From CAYURH01 sp964447105 (GTDB lineage: Bacteria; Patescibacteriota; Saccharimonadia; Saccharimonadales; EFPC-124), in contig CAYURH010000002.1 of the NCBI GenBank assembly GCA_964447105.1, positions 1 through 64,000 on the forward strand: a DNA stretch of 64,000 bases, in the 5' to 3' direction. This document shows positions 51,571 through 59,484 of the stretch, one piece after another; positions within the stretch are counted from its first letter, which is position 1, and every line of letters starts with the position of its first letter. The notes under the pieces were generated by a model. That model was not told where the DNA came from, ran no database searches, and worked only from the letters and a program-made list of their open reading frames with translations. The position numbers were made by a program, and so were the translations under genes.

Positions 51571-52077
51571 CTACTCGTTGTTGCCGAGTTTGTATGTGCG
51601 GTAGGTTTGGCTGTCTCCCTGATCGCCAGCGTCTTTGAGTAGCCAAACATGAGAGACGTGGTGGGTTTGCCCTTCAAATACACCCGCTTCTACCACCGTG
51701 GCGCCTGCCCAGGTGACCGTCATATGAGGATAATAATTGTGGTCCTCGCGTTCGGGATATTTCGATTTGATTGCGTCACCCATATATCGGATAAATGCCT
51801 GATGAAAAGCAGCTACGGCATCGCGCGGTGACACCTCAATAACTTCTACTGGCATGTTTTCTGGTTTGAGACGCTCGCCAAAATGAATTGCAAATGGCGC
51901 CTGCAATCGGCAAAAATCATGGATCATCGCCAGACCATCTTTTTCTATAATCCCTTCAAACGCAAACCGTCGTTTGAGCGCCACCTGCGGGTACCAACCG
52001 TTAGCCCCTTGGTACACAAACTCACCCTCTTTGGGTTGACGATCGAAAAAGGCAACGATTTGATAGGGATAGTGCAT
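51571..52077 (-). CDS. 2H phosphoesterase-like protein
   Basis: 168 residues resembling the LigT/2'-5' RNA ligase (2H phosphoesterase) fold. The second motif HMTVTW (near residue 118) is a good HxTxxh; the first motif position reads PQVALKRRF, so the first histidine seems replaced, which would weaken cyclic-phosphodiesterase activity. Otherwise IHFGERLKP and VSHVWLLKD fit the fold. It shares a 20-bp divergent promoter with the VOC gene at 52098, each start 6 nt from its -10. Confidence 0.65.
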   Translation of the reverse strand: MHYPYQIVAFFDRQPKEGEFVYQGANGWYPQVALKRRFAFEGIIEKDGLAMIHDFCRLQAPFAIHFGERLKPENMPVEVIEVSPRDAVAAFHQAFIRYMGDAIKSKYPEREDHNYYPHMTVTWAGATVVEAGVFEGQTHHVSHVWLLKDAGDQGDSQTYRTYKLGNNE

Positions 52078-52083
52078 AACCTC

Positions 52084-52091
52084 ATTATAAT
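52084..52091. promoter_or_regulatory. Symmetric bidirectional leaderless promoter
   Basis: ATTATAAT contains TATAAT on the plus strand (52086-52091) and TATAAT on the minus strand (52089-52084). Each lies exactly 6 nt from its own ATG (52098 and 52077); the two start codons are only 20 bp apart. Confidence 0.75.
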
Positions 52092-52097
52092 AGAACT

Positions 52098-52451
52098 ATG
52101 AGTACCAACAATCACATCGATCTCGTAGAATTTCCCGCTTCGTCGGCTGACGAGGTGCAAAAAGTTACCGCGTTTTTTGTCGCAGTTTTTGACTGGCAAT
52201 TCAAAAAATGGGGCGACGACTACAGCGACACTCACGATAGTGGAGTAACTGCCGGTGTAAACGGCAATGAATCCAAAGAACAAACCGCACCACTGGCAGT
52301 GATCTACAGCACCGACCTGGAGGGCACCCGCGACAAGATTGTGGCTGCCGGCGGCAAGATCACCTATCCCATCAACTCGTTTCCAGGTGGACGGCGGTTT
52401 GCTTTTACCGACCCAGTCGGCAACGAACTCGCCGTATGGTCGGATAAATAG
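52098..52451 (+). CDS. VOC (glyoxalase/bleomycin resistance) family protein
   Basis: 117 residues with two beta-alpha-beta-beta-beta repeats: EFPASSADEVQKVTAFFVAVF, a glycine-rich middle, LEGTRDKIVAAGGKI and the ending FAFTDPVGNELAVW. It has the VOC metal-binding face but the specific ligands are not obvious, so the reaction is unknown. Other VOC genes in the window at 56428, 63468 and 63941. Leaderless from a shared promoter with the 2H phosphoesterase. Confidence 0.88.
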   Translation: MSTNNHIDLVEFPASSADEVQKVTAFFVAVFDWQFKKWGDDYSDTHDSGVTAGVNGNESKEQTAPLAVIYSTDLEGTRDKIVAAGGKITYPINSFPGGRRFAFTDPVGNELAVWSDK

Positions 52452-52474
52452 GGACTGCAGAACAGTAATTACAA

Positions 52475-54148
52475 TTACATCGAGGCTTGACGGCGGATCC
52501 TGCGCACGATCAGCCAAATCATCATCACCACAAAGGCCAACACAAGGAGCAACCACCACCAGTTAAATAGTGGATTCACTGTGGTGCTGTTATCAACTGG
52601 CTGAGTTTCGGGTTGCTGCTCGGTGGGGGTAGTGGGGCTGCTGTCGCTTTCGGCGGGTGGGGGAGTGGTGGTGTCGGGAGCTGGCTCGAGAGGCGGCGCG
52701 ATGTCTTCGTCGGTGGTTGTGGAGTTGCTAGTTGTGTGATGCGTCGTGACCGTTTTGCCAGGTGAGGCAGGTGGGGGAGTGGAGCCACCACCACTATCAA
52801 CAGGTGGCGCTGGCGGTTCTGTGATACTCAGCGTATATGCTTTCGACGTAGTCAGCAAAAGATCCCGAGCGCTAATGGTGATGTTGAAATCGCCAGATTC
52901 GGTGGGCGTACCGCTGAGCAGCCCACTAGATGTATTGAGAGTAATGCCAGCCGGCAATGTACCCGAAGCCAATGCGTAGGTGACTGGACCGTGCGGATCG
53001 GTCGTCACGATAGCTTTGCTGTATGACGTATCAACTTCACTGCTGGGGAGCGATGTTGTGCTGATAGTCAAATAATTAAATCCTCGCAGCTGCGGCAAGC
53101 TGTTGGCCGCCGTCTGCCAAATTGTCGAGAAATTCCAACTATTCAGTGGCGCTTGGCTCGAAGTGTTGATGTACGAGGACTTGCTCGCCACACTTCCACC
53201 ACCGGTCACCGTACCAAATTCTAGACCAATACGCGACGATTCTCCCGTGTCCCCAGTACTCCAGTATGAATTGGTGACTGAAGCCGTGCCATCAAGCTGG
53301 GCCAAGATGCCACCGTGAGGGTTGCTGCCGTGAGTAATACTGCCCACCGCTACGGCGTTGCTAAGTGTACCGCCACCGTTGAGAAAGCCGCCGATACCGC
53401 CTACATACATATCGGTCACTACCGGGCCAACATTCAACAGATTGCTCATGGTGCTAAAGAAAGAATAGGCGAAAATTCCACTTGCTTCTTGGGCGCCGCC
53501 GTTAGCCGTGAGGGCTACCGTGTTTATGACGTCGCTCACTGTTGAGCCGCTCGCTGTGTTGATAACACCTATAGTGCCGGCGGCCAATTCGTTGGCTGTC
53601 ACTGTACCGTCGGTAATAACTTTGGAGATTGTGCCACTGTCGCCCAAATAACCAAGCAGTCCACCAACATTTTGGTTGCCGGTCACCGTGCCGTGGGCCT
53701 GTACATTGGTAATGGTAATGCCGTCTAGTTCACCACCAAGCGTGCCTACAGAGTTATGGCCGGTGATATTAAAATCTTTGAGTCGCACATTCGTGATAGT
53801 GCCGCCCTGCGTAAATCCAAAAATACCTATGTTGTCTGATCCTGGTCGATTGATATACAGGCCACTAATAGTATGACCTTGGCCATCCAAATCTGGTGCA
53901 TAGCCAAACCCACCGATGGGGGCAAACCCGGCGCCGCTATTCCAAGTAGTGGTGTCACTGCAGTCAATGTCGGCCGTCAGCCGCCACGTTGTACCACTGG
54001 TCATGTTTTGCAGTTCGGTACACGTAGATATGTTTACTACCGCCGCATTAGCCCGGTGGGTCACCAACAGGGGTACGGCGATCAAGCCCACGGCAATCGC
54101 GAGTAACGTCAGGCGTTTTCTCAATCGTCTCCAGGAAGATTTCATCAT
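52475..54148 (-). CDS. Surface protein: GLUG-type beta-helix, Ig-like domain, C-terminal membrane anchor
   Basis: 557 residues. A signal peptide (residues 1-36, ending HRANA), then a region of GLUG-like repeats (NVGGLLGYLGDSGTIS, VGGIGGFLNGGGTLS, TLGGELDGITITN) forming a predicted beta-helix to about 340. A He_PIG-type Ig-like domain follows (LPSSEVDTSYSKAI ... LPAGITLNTSSGLLSGTPTE), then a Pro/Thr/Ser linker (about 445-520) and a C-terminal helix FNWWWLLLVLAFVVMMIW with a basic tail. The product is thus exported and anchored at its C-terminus, unlike the N-anchored proteins nearby. A cell-surface adhesin is plausible. Confidence 0.85.
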   Translation of the reverse strand: MMKSSWRRLRKRLTLLAIAVGLIAVPLLVTHRANAAVVNISTCTELQNMTSGTTWRLTADIDCSDTTTWNSGAGFAPIGGFGYAPDLDGQGHTISGLYINRPGSDNIGIFGFTQGGTITNVRLKDFNITGHNSVGTLGGELDGITITNVQAHGTVTGNQNVGGLLGYLGDSGTISKVITDGTVTANELAAGTIGVINTASGSTVSDVINTVALTANGGAQEASGIFAYSFFSTMSNLLNVGPVVTDMYVGGIGGFLNGGGTLSNAVAVGSITHGSNPHGGILAQLDGTASVTNSYWSTGDTGESSRIGLEFGTVTGGGSVASKSSYINTSSQAPLNSWNFSTIWQTAANSLPQLRGFNYLTISTTSLPSSEVDTSYSKAIVTTDPHGPVTYALASGTLPAGITLNTSSGLLSGTPTESGDFNITISARDLLLTTSKAYTLSITEPPAPPVDSGGGSTPPPASPGKTVTTHHTTSNSTTTDEDIAPPLEPAPDTTTPPPAESDSSPTTPTEQQPETQPVDNSTTVNPLFNWWWLLLVLAFVVMMIWLIVRRIRRQASM

Positions 54149-54212
54149 TTTTGTCTTACTTTGTATTTATAATATACTACTGCGCTTGTGCTTACTAGTG
54201 CAATGTTTTGCT

Positions 54213-55427
54213 CTACAAACACTCGTCAGCAGCGGTGCAGGTGATAATTGCACCGTCGTCATATCGGTTGTTGTTCCCCCAGACATTGCCAGTATTGGTA
54301 AACTTGAAAGCGTTGATCGGCCCGTATGCGGCACATTTGCGGTTCGTTCCGCGCTGGAACACGTTGTCTTGATACACGATACGCGTGGCGCCATTTTCTG
54401 GCGCCTGGCCGCCGTAGCTACAAAACGAAGCCCCGGTGTTGGCACCCAACAGGTTTCTATATATGTACGCACCTGGGATTGGCCCGTAGTGTGCAATCAT
54501 GTTGATATCGCCAGTGCAACCACCACCGTCTTTGTTGACTACAGCGTCACAAATAATTGAACTGTGCTCTATATCGAAGCAAACGCCGCTCATACCACCA
54601 CTACCAGTGCCCGTGCAAGGCACTTGTTCGCCAAAGTGAGCGATGCCGCCCAAGTGAGTTTCGCCGGTCGAAGACTGCCATTGGTCGTGAACCCACGAGT
54701 CCTTCATGGAACAATGCGATGAGTGTTCCTGGCATTCCATGGCGTTGTGGCCGCCGTGAATATTTGCCCGCAAGACGTTCATATTGCCGTTATAGAGGGC
54801 TGGAAGATCGCCAGCAGTGGCCGCGACTTCAGAGTCAGTCAGATTAAGCGACCAATTGAGGCCAATCAGTATATTGTTAACCTTAGTGTCCGTGTCGACG
54901 ATAATGCGACCATTGATCTTGCTTCGGGTAATCGTCACGTTTGCAGCCTGAATCTCAAGCTCGCAGTTGATTGTCTTGGCATCAATAGTGGTATTAGGTG
55001 TAGTTATTGTGCAACTCCCCGTGTACGCCGTCAGTACCGTTCCAGCTGGCACGCCAGTATTGTGGGCGCCGGGCCAACAACCACCAAAACCGTCGGGGCC
55101 GTCAGGAACATGCTGCGTACTCACCGCGCACGTACCCGTGCCACCGCCACCACCAGATGGTGGGGGAGGGGTTGGCGCATTAAACTGGATGGCCTGTCCG
55201 CCAGAAGCAGTGCCGTCAGTTATAACATGAGCGTTGGTAGCAACAGTGCCGGACTCGGGCTCATTACTGGCAAAGAACCCTGAAGCTTTCGTAAGGATTA
55301 TCACCAGCCCAGCTGTGAGCACAATCATTGTCACGCTCACGGCTATGAGTTTATTGGTTCGTGAGCTACGCCACATCGAAGTTAACTTTGACGACGAGTT
55401 CATAGAAGTGCCTCTTTTGCGTTTCAT
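54213..55427 (-). CDS. Surface-anchored beta-helix protein 3 with shared N-terminal module
   Basis: 404 residues. Basic N-terminus, membrane helix at about 27-48, shared module SGFFASNEPESGT ... ASGGQAIQFNAP, a Pro/Gly-rich linker, then the parallel beta-helix domain opening CAVSTQHVPDGPDGFGGCWPG and ending NVFQRGTNRKCAAYGP. Closest in sequence to protein 2 in the opening segment. On the opposite strand to the other members. TAAAAT lies exactly 6 nt before the ATG, so the mRNA is likely leaderless. Confidence 0.85.
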   Translation of the reverse strand: MKRKRGTSMNSSSKLTSMWRSSRTNKLIAVSVTMIVLTAGLVIILTKASGFFASNEPESGTVATNAHVITDGTASGGQAIQFNAPTPPPPSGGGGGTGTCAVSTQHVPDGPDGFGGCWPGAHNTGVPAGTVLTAYTGSCTITTPNTTIDAKTINCELEIQAANVTITRSKINGRIIVDTDTKVNNILIGLNWSLNLTDSEVAATAGDLPALYNGNMNVLRANIHGGHNAMECQEHSSHCSMKDSWVHDQWQSSTGETHLGGIAHFGEQVPCTGTGSGGMSGVCFDIEHSSIICDAVVNKDGGGCTGDINMIAHYGPIPGAYIYRNLLGANTGASFCSYGGQAPENGATRIVYQDNVFQRGTNRKCAAYGPINAFKFTNTGNVWGNNNRYDDGAIITCTAADECL

Positions 55428-55433
55428 GTAGTG

Positions 55434-55439
55434 ATTTTA
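55434..55439 (-). promoter_or_regulatory. -10 of beta-helix protein 3 (leaderless)
   Basis: TAAAAT on the minus strand, 6 nt before the ATG at 55427. Confidence 0.5.
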
Positions 55440-55494
55440 TTCGTACTTATGCTTATAGTGATGCATGAAACCTGGCGTGTCAACATAGCCTAAT

Positions 55495-56349
55495 CTAATA
55501 TCGAGTAAGTTTAAACGATACCTTATATACCATGGCGCGCACTTTATCGCCGATTTCTTGCAGCGCATAGTTGAGTTTGGGGTCGCGCTCGCCCACAATG
55601 ATGTAGCCGCGTACGTGTGCATCGGGCTTACTTAGTTTTTGGCGCACCCAACCCATGTAACGCAACACTTGGCCAATTACTTCGTCGTTTTTGCGACCTT
55701 TTTTGAGTTCGATCACCACAAAACCGCCTTTTTCGTCCTGCGCCAACAGATCGATATAGCCAACTTCTTCGGTATAATATTGCTTGCCACTGTTGCCGTT
55801 TTCATCGACATAGAGCGATAGCTTTTCGCCAAAATCAATCTTTTGCCAATTTTCTACTATAAATTCCTCGAGGTGCTTTTCGAGCGCATAGTTCATTTCT
55901 TCTTCGGCGACTTCTTCTGGGGAATTCAGTACATCAGGTTCGAAACCCATGATGACATTGTAGTCACGCTCAGAAATCTTGCTGGATCCGCCCTGAGCTG
56001 GCACCCAACTGATGCTGCCGTAGGCTTTGCGCGGTTTAGGTTCGTCAAATACCGCTATGTCTTCTAGGTCTATGCGCAATGTGGTGGGGTCGAGAAATAG
56101 GTTCTGTGATTCTGGCAAATTTTCATAGGCGCCAGTTTTGAGCGTAGCGGCTCCGACAAACACTTGATTATTCATGCCGGTTAGATAGAAGAGTACTTTG
56201 TCGCCAGGCTGGATCGCCTTGCGATTAGGGGTGTGTAGGCCAAAACCCCAGCAACTTCGCTCTTTCACTAAATACGTAAAAACTTCATGCGCCTTGCGCT
56301 GCTTGCCGTAAACAGACAGATCTGAGACTTGAAAAACATAATATGCCAT
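55495..56349 (-). CDS. EVE-like domain fused to a NucS/DUF91-type nuclease
   Basis: 284 residues. The N-terminal half (about 1-145) resembles an EVE/ASCH-PUA-like domain (SCWGFGLHTPNRKAIQPGDKVLFYL), a fold that reads modified bases in DNA or RNA. The C-terminal half is a PD-(D/E)XK nuclease with YIDLLAQDEKGGFVVIELKKG (metal site D and ELK) and VIGQVLRYMGWVRQ, as in DUF91/NucS proteins. Fusions of modified-base readers and nucleases are known in type IV restriction-like defence, so a role in restricting modified phage DNA is plausible. Stand-alone, no methyltransferase nearby. Confidence 0.75.
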   Translation of the reverse strand: MAYYVFQVSDLSVYGKQRKAHEVFTYLVKERSCWGFGLHTPNRKAIQPGDKVLFYLTGMNNQVFVGAATLKTGAYENLPESQNLFLDPTTLRIDLEDIAVFDEPKPRKAYGSISWVPAQGGSSKISERDYNVIMGFEPDVLNSPEEVAEEEMNYALEKHLEEFIVENWQKIDFGEKLSLYVDENGNSGKQYYTEEVGYIDLLAQDEKGGFVVIELKKGRKNDEVIGQVLRYMGWVRQKLSKPDAHVRGYIIVGERDPKLNYALQEIGDKVRAMVYKVSFKLTRY

Positions 56350-56427
56350 ATGCCGATGGTAGCATAGCCAGATTCGGTCCTACGCCACATTACTGTGACA
56401 TAATGGATATATAAACAGGGGAGTGCT

Positions 56428-56922
56428 ATGCAAAAAATCACACCATGCCTATGGTTTGACATGAACGCCGAAGAAGCTATGAACTACTATGTGAGCGTGT
56501 TCAAAAATTCTAAAATCATCAACATCGACCGCTACCCTGATGAATCGCTCGACGAACACTTCAAAGGCATGAGCGGCAAAGTGATCAATGGCGAATTCGA
56601 ACTTGATGGCACGCGTTTTATCTGCCTCGACGGTGGCCCGACATTTAAAATGAACGAAGCCGTATCATTCATGGTGACTTGCCAAGATCAAGAAGAAGTG
56701 GACTATTACTGGAGTAAGCTCTCGGCCGTACCCGAAAGCGAACAGTGTGGCTGGTGCAAAGACAAATTTGGCATGAGCTGGCAAATCATCCCCACTCGCT
56801 TAGGCGAATTGCTCAACGACCCCGACAAAGCCAAAGCCAATCGTGCTATGCAAGCTATGATGCAAATGCACAAAATCGATATAGCCGAATTAGAAAAAGC
56901 TTCCGAAGGCAAATCCGCCTAA
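56428..56922 (+). CDS. VOC family protein (PhnB/3-demethylubiquinone methyltransferase-like)
   Basis: 164 residues starting MQKITPCLWFDMNAEEAMNYY, followed by VFKNSKIINIDRYPDES, the PhnB-like VOC arrangement. It also has FICLDGGPTFKMNEAVSFMV and CGWCKDKFGMSWQIIPTRL, all typical of this subfamily, which is often misannotated as a methyltransferase. The reaction is unknown. GGGGAG lies 5 nt before the ATG. Confidence 0.9.
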   Translation: MQKITPCLWFDMNAEEAMNYYVSVFKNSKIINIDRYPDESLDEHFKGMSGKVINGEFELDGTRFICLDGGPTFKMNEAVSFMVTCQDQEEVDYYWSKLSAVPESEQCGWCKDKFGMSWQIIPTRLGELLNDPDKAKANRAMQAMMQMHKIDIAELEKASEGKSA

Positions 56923-56958
56923 GCGAGATATTAACTTTGTAATTAAAAGCCTGAGCAG

Positions 56959-56964
56959 TACTAT
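56959..56964 (+). promoter_or_regulatory. -10 of membrane paralogue C (leaderless)
   Basis: TACTAT, 6 nt before the ATG at 56971. Confidence 0.45.
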
Positions 56965-56970
56965 TTAGGT

Positions 56971-58026
56971 ATGGCCGACAAACAACAAACACTCGTCAGC
57001 AACATCGTCTATCTTACGTCGCTCGTTTCTGACATTCAGCATATAGACCCCTGGCTTGATCGCATGCGCGCCATCACTGCGCAGCATAATTCCGGCCAAC
57101 TCTCGCCGCAAGACGAACAAACACTCTTGGGGCTCCAGTCACAACTAAAAGACTACCTGATCCACACTGATCCGTTCCGCAGATTCGACCCGGATGTACT
57201 AGAGCAAAAAATGTACGAAAATCTGCAGGGGAGTAGGTATTTCAATCGCCTGCGCATCACAATCGGCTTTATTATTGGGCTGGCCATAGGCTTGGGCGCT
57301 GGTATTTTAATGGTAAGTCGCATGAGCGGTATGCAAGTACTGCCGCAATTGCCATATTTGGTTGGCTTCGGTACATTGTGCCTCGGTGCTATATTTTTGT
57401 TGGCTCAGGCAGCTCAAACATTTAACCATCAGCTGCGCCAAGTGTACTATCTGCTCTGTCTTGCAGTTGTATTGACGGCTGCGTTGGCTATTCAGTTTTC
57501 CCTCTACCCAGTGATAGGCGATTCGTGGTGGATGAAGTCGTGGGCTTTTAGCGCGCTCTACGCTGGTATCGGCCTGTTCTTTTATCTCGCGTTTCGGACG
57601 CTCGCTACGCAGTTGGGCTTAGGCTCTGCCTTTACGCGTATCAAAATCATTCTCGCCGTCCTGGCAGCGGCAGTTGGATTGAGTGTATTGGCACCTCATG
57701 CTACTACCGATCTGCCCGAACTAGTATACGATGCGTCAGTACTGGGCCTCGTGGTCATGATGGCTTTTTCGGCCATTAGCGTGATATTAGGACAAAAAGT
57801 AGTAAAGCGCGTAGGCGCTCTCTACACAAAAGCTATCTGGTGTCTCATCATTGCCGCAATCGTTGGAGCGGTAGATGGGCTCAATCTGTTGATCATCAGG
57901 TTGGTCTGGTTGGGAACCAACCAAGCCCCGCTATTTTTCAGCATCAGCTCTATGGTACTCGCCGCTTGTGTGGGCGGGCTGCTGCTCTATTCATCATACG
58001 TATTCAACAAAACGAGTCGCCACTAA
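56971..58026 (+). CDS. Multi-pass membrane protein C with N-terminal repeat-family domain
   Basis: 351 residues. Soluble domain at about 8-85 (VYLTSLVSDIQHIDPWLD and HTDPFRRFDPDVLEQKM), then seven or so membrane helices. Third member of the family formed with the proteins at 45850 and 48275; the soluble domain order here matches the 48275 protein. It follows a VOC gene and overlaps the convergent carotenoid-type gene by 4 nt. No known family; the membrane part resembles seven-helix sensor domains only in number of helices. Confidence 0.8.
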   Translation: MADKQQTLVSNIVYLTSLVSDIQHIDPWLDRMRAITAQHNSGQLSPQDEQTLLGLQSQLKDYLIHTDPFRRFDPDVLEQKMYENLQGSRYFNRLRITIGFIIGLAIGLGAGILMVSRMSGMQVLPQLPYLVGFGTLCLGAIFLLAQAAQTFNHQLRQVYYLLCLAVVLTAALAIQFSLYPVIGDSWWMKSWAFSALYAGIGLFFYLAFRTLATQLGLGSAFTRIKIILAVLAAAVGLSVLAPHATTDLPELVYDASVLGLVVMMAFSAISVILGQKVVKRVGALYTKAIWCLIIAAIVGAVDGLNLLIIRLVWLGTNQAPLFFSISSMVLAACVGGLLLYSSYVFNKTSRH

Positions 58027-58886
58027 CGCTTAGGTTGAGTGTGTGGCGTGTTCAATAGTTTTACCATTGCCAAGTACGAAACAAAAACCATAGTAAACAA
58101 ACTGACAACTGCGGCCGTTTCATAAATAAAACGCTTATCCCATACGTAGCCGGCAGCGTCTACGACACCACCAGCACTTGCCACCACATAGGCGAGGGCA
58201 AACGAAAGCCCGGTTGCCCCATATATCATAATAGGCGTCGCCCAGAATACCTTGCCTGCACGTTGCTCTAGCCGCCCACCAGATACACGAAGATACAGCG
58301 CAAAGATTTGATAGAACAGATAGACTGTCAGGAACCAACCCAAATAATTAGTGAGTGGCACACCGTTGAACCCGCCACCGGTTTCCCATATCCAGTAGTG
58401 CTTGATGGTCGAATTGATCGGGTCCATGGCCACATCCCACATCACCATAGCAAACGCAGCCGTGAGCGGCACAAAAAGAGTACGCACAAGCAAACGTGCC
58501 TGCGAGCCGATGGCATCGAGTATTATATTCGCGAGTATCCAGGCCAAATAGCCATAGGCAAAGTAGGCAATACCAATGACGAACGGCACCTGGAACAAAA
58601 ACGGCAGGCCGCCCTGACTATAGTGATAATCGCCAAAAGGAAAACCTGTCGAGATACTCAGGTTTTCCATCACATTACTCACTACCTGTGAGATGACAAA
58701 AAATATCGCTATACCTTTGAAACCATATAGCTTAGTGCCGTGCCAGATGACAAAAATAACCAACAATATTGTCTGCAGGGGACCAAGTATTTGCGATGGC
58801 CCCGTATCACTACCCAGCAGTCCGGTCACAAGTGCAAGCCCACTACACAGAGCTGCAAGAGCTAGGAGTATTATGTTATCTTTCAT
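58023..58886 (-). CDS. Carotenoid biosynthesis (CruF/DUF422)-like membrane protein
   Basis: 287 residues with about seven helices. Family hallmarks are ENLSISTGFPFGDYHYS in the first third and NGVPLTNYLGWFLTVY in the second half, as in PF04240 (Caroten_synth), which includes C50 carotenoid hydratase CruF. The start is at MKDNIILL because the longer frame overlaps the DUF3592 gene by 77 nt. No phytoene synthase, desaturase or rhodopsin gene is nearby, so a different substrate (another isoprenoid) is possible. Confidence 0.8.
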   Translation of the reverse strand: MKDNIILLALAALCSGLALVTGLLGSDTGPSQILGPLQTILLVIFVIWHGTKLYGFKGIAIFFVISQVVSNVMENLSISTGFPFGDYHYSQGGLPFLFQVPFVIGIAYFAYGYLAWILANIILDAIGSQARLLVRTLFVPLTAAFAMVMWDVAMDPINSTIKHYWIWETGGGFNGVPLTNYLGWFLTVYLFYQIFALYLRVSGGRLEQRAGKVFWATPIMIYGATGLSFALAYVVASAGGVVDAAGYVWDKRFIYETAAVVSLFTMVFVSYLAMVKLLNTPHTQPKR

Positions 58887-58905
58887 CAGCGACTTTGCCC
58901 CGTGG

Positions 58906-59340
58906 CTACTTAGCTGGTTTTCGCACCGAACGCATATTGACCTGCCAGACAAGAATCGGCACAAGGACGGCACCAATGGCAAACGTAAACCCTCTCAGCG
59001 CTTCAAACGAAAAACTTTTTTGGAAATCGGCTTTGTTGTCGCCAGGCGCCGCCCAAACGGTCACCGTATCGCCCACTTCGTGCGAACGCGCCGAATCCTC
59101 TACCGTATATTGCTGTCCCCCCGTTGCGTCCACCGTATAGGTTGCGCCGCTGCCACCGCCAGGTGATGTCTGATTTTTGGCAGAGATCACACCCGTGTAT
59201 TCCTGAGACTGCAGGCTTCGTTGCGTGGCCCCAATGCCATCCATCAAGCCAAACGTAAACAGCAAGACAAGTATGATGATCCCCACCACTTTAAACGGCA
59301 TACTTATTTGTAGCGGGTTATTATTTGGTGTTTTGCTCAT
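58906..59340 (-). CDS. DUF3592-like membrane protein
   Basis: 144 residues: helix 1 at about 17-37, a beta-rich extracytoplasmic loop (ATYTVDATGGQQYTVEDSARS, then HEVGDTVTVWAAPGDNKAD), helix 2 at about 113-135. The GDxVxVxYxPxxP-like run is the DUF3592 signature in variant form. The function of the family is unknown. AAAGG lies upstream. It precedes the carotenoid-type gene by 19 nt and they may share a transcript. Confidence 0.75.
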   Translation of the reverse strand: MSKTPNNNPLQISMPFKVVGIIILVLLFTFGLMDGIGATQRSLQSQEYTGVISAKNQTSPGGGSGATYTVDATGGQQYTVEDSARSHEVGDTVTVWAAPGDNKADFQKSFSFEALRGFTFAIGAVLVPILVWQVNMRSVRKPAK

Positions 59341-59434
59341 AGTAACCTTTCGTTTTAAGCATAAGCATTTATAGGTTTACTATACCAGATGCAATATACT
59401 GTATGAATACATATAATGTCAGTTGAAGCGCCCG

Positions 59435-59461
59435 GCCGCCGCCCCTGGTCAGGGCGGCGGC
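59435..59461 (-). terminator. GC-rich stem-loop of the lipoprotein gene
   Basis: GCCGCCGCCC and GGGCGGCGGC (10 bp) around a 7-nt loop, 24 nt after the lipoprotein stop. No U-tract. Confidence 0.55.
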
Positions 59462-59484
59462 GCGGGACACCTTACACGGTCAGA

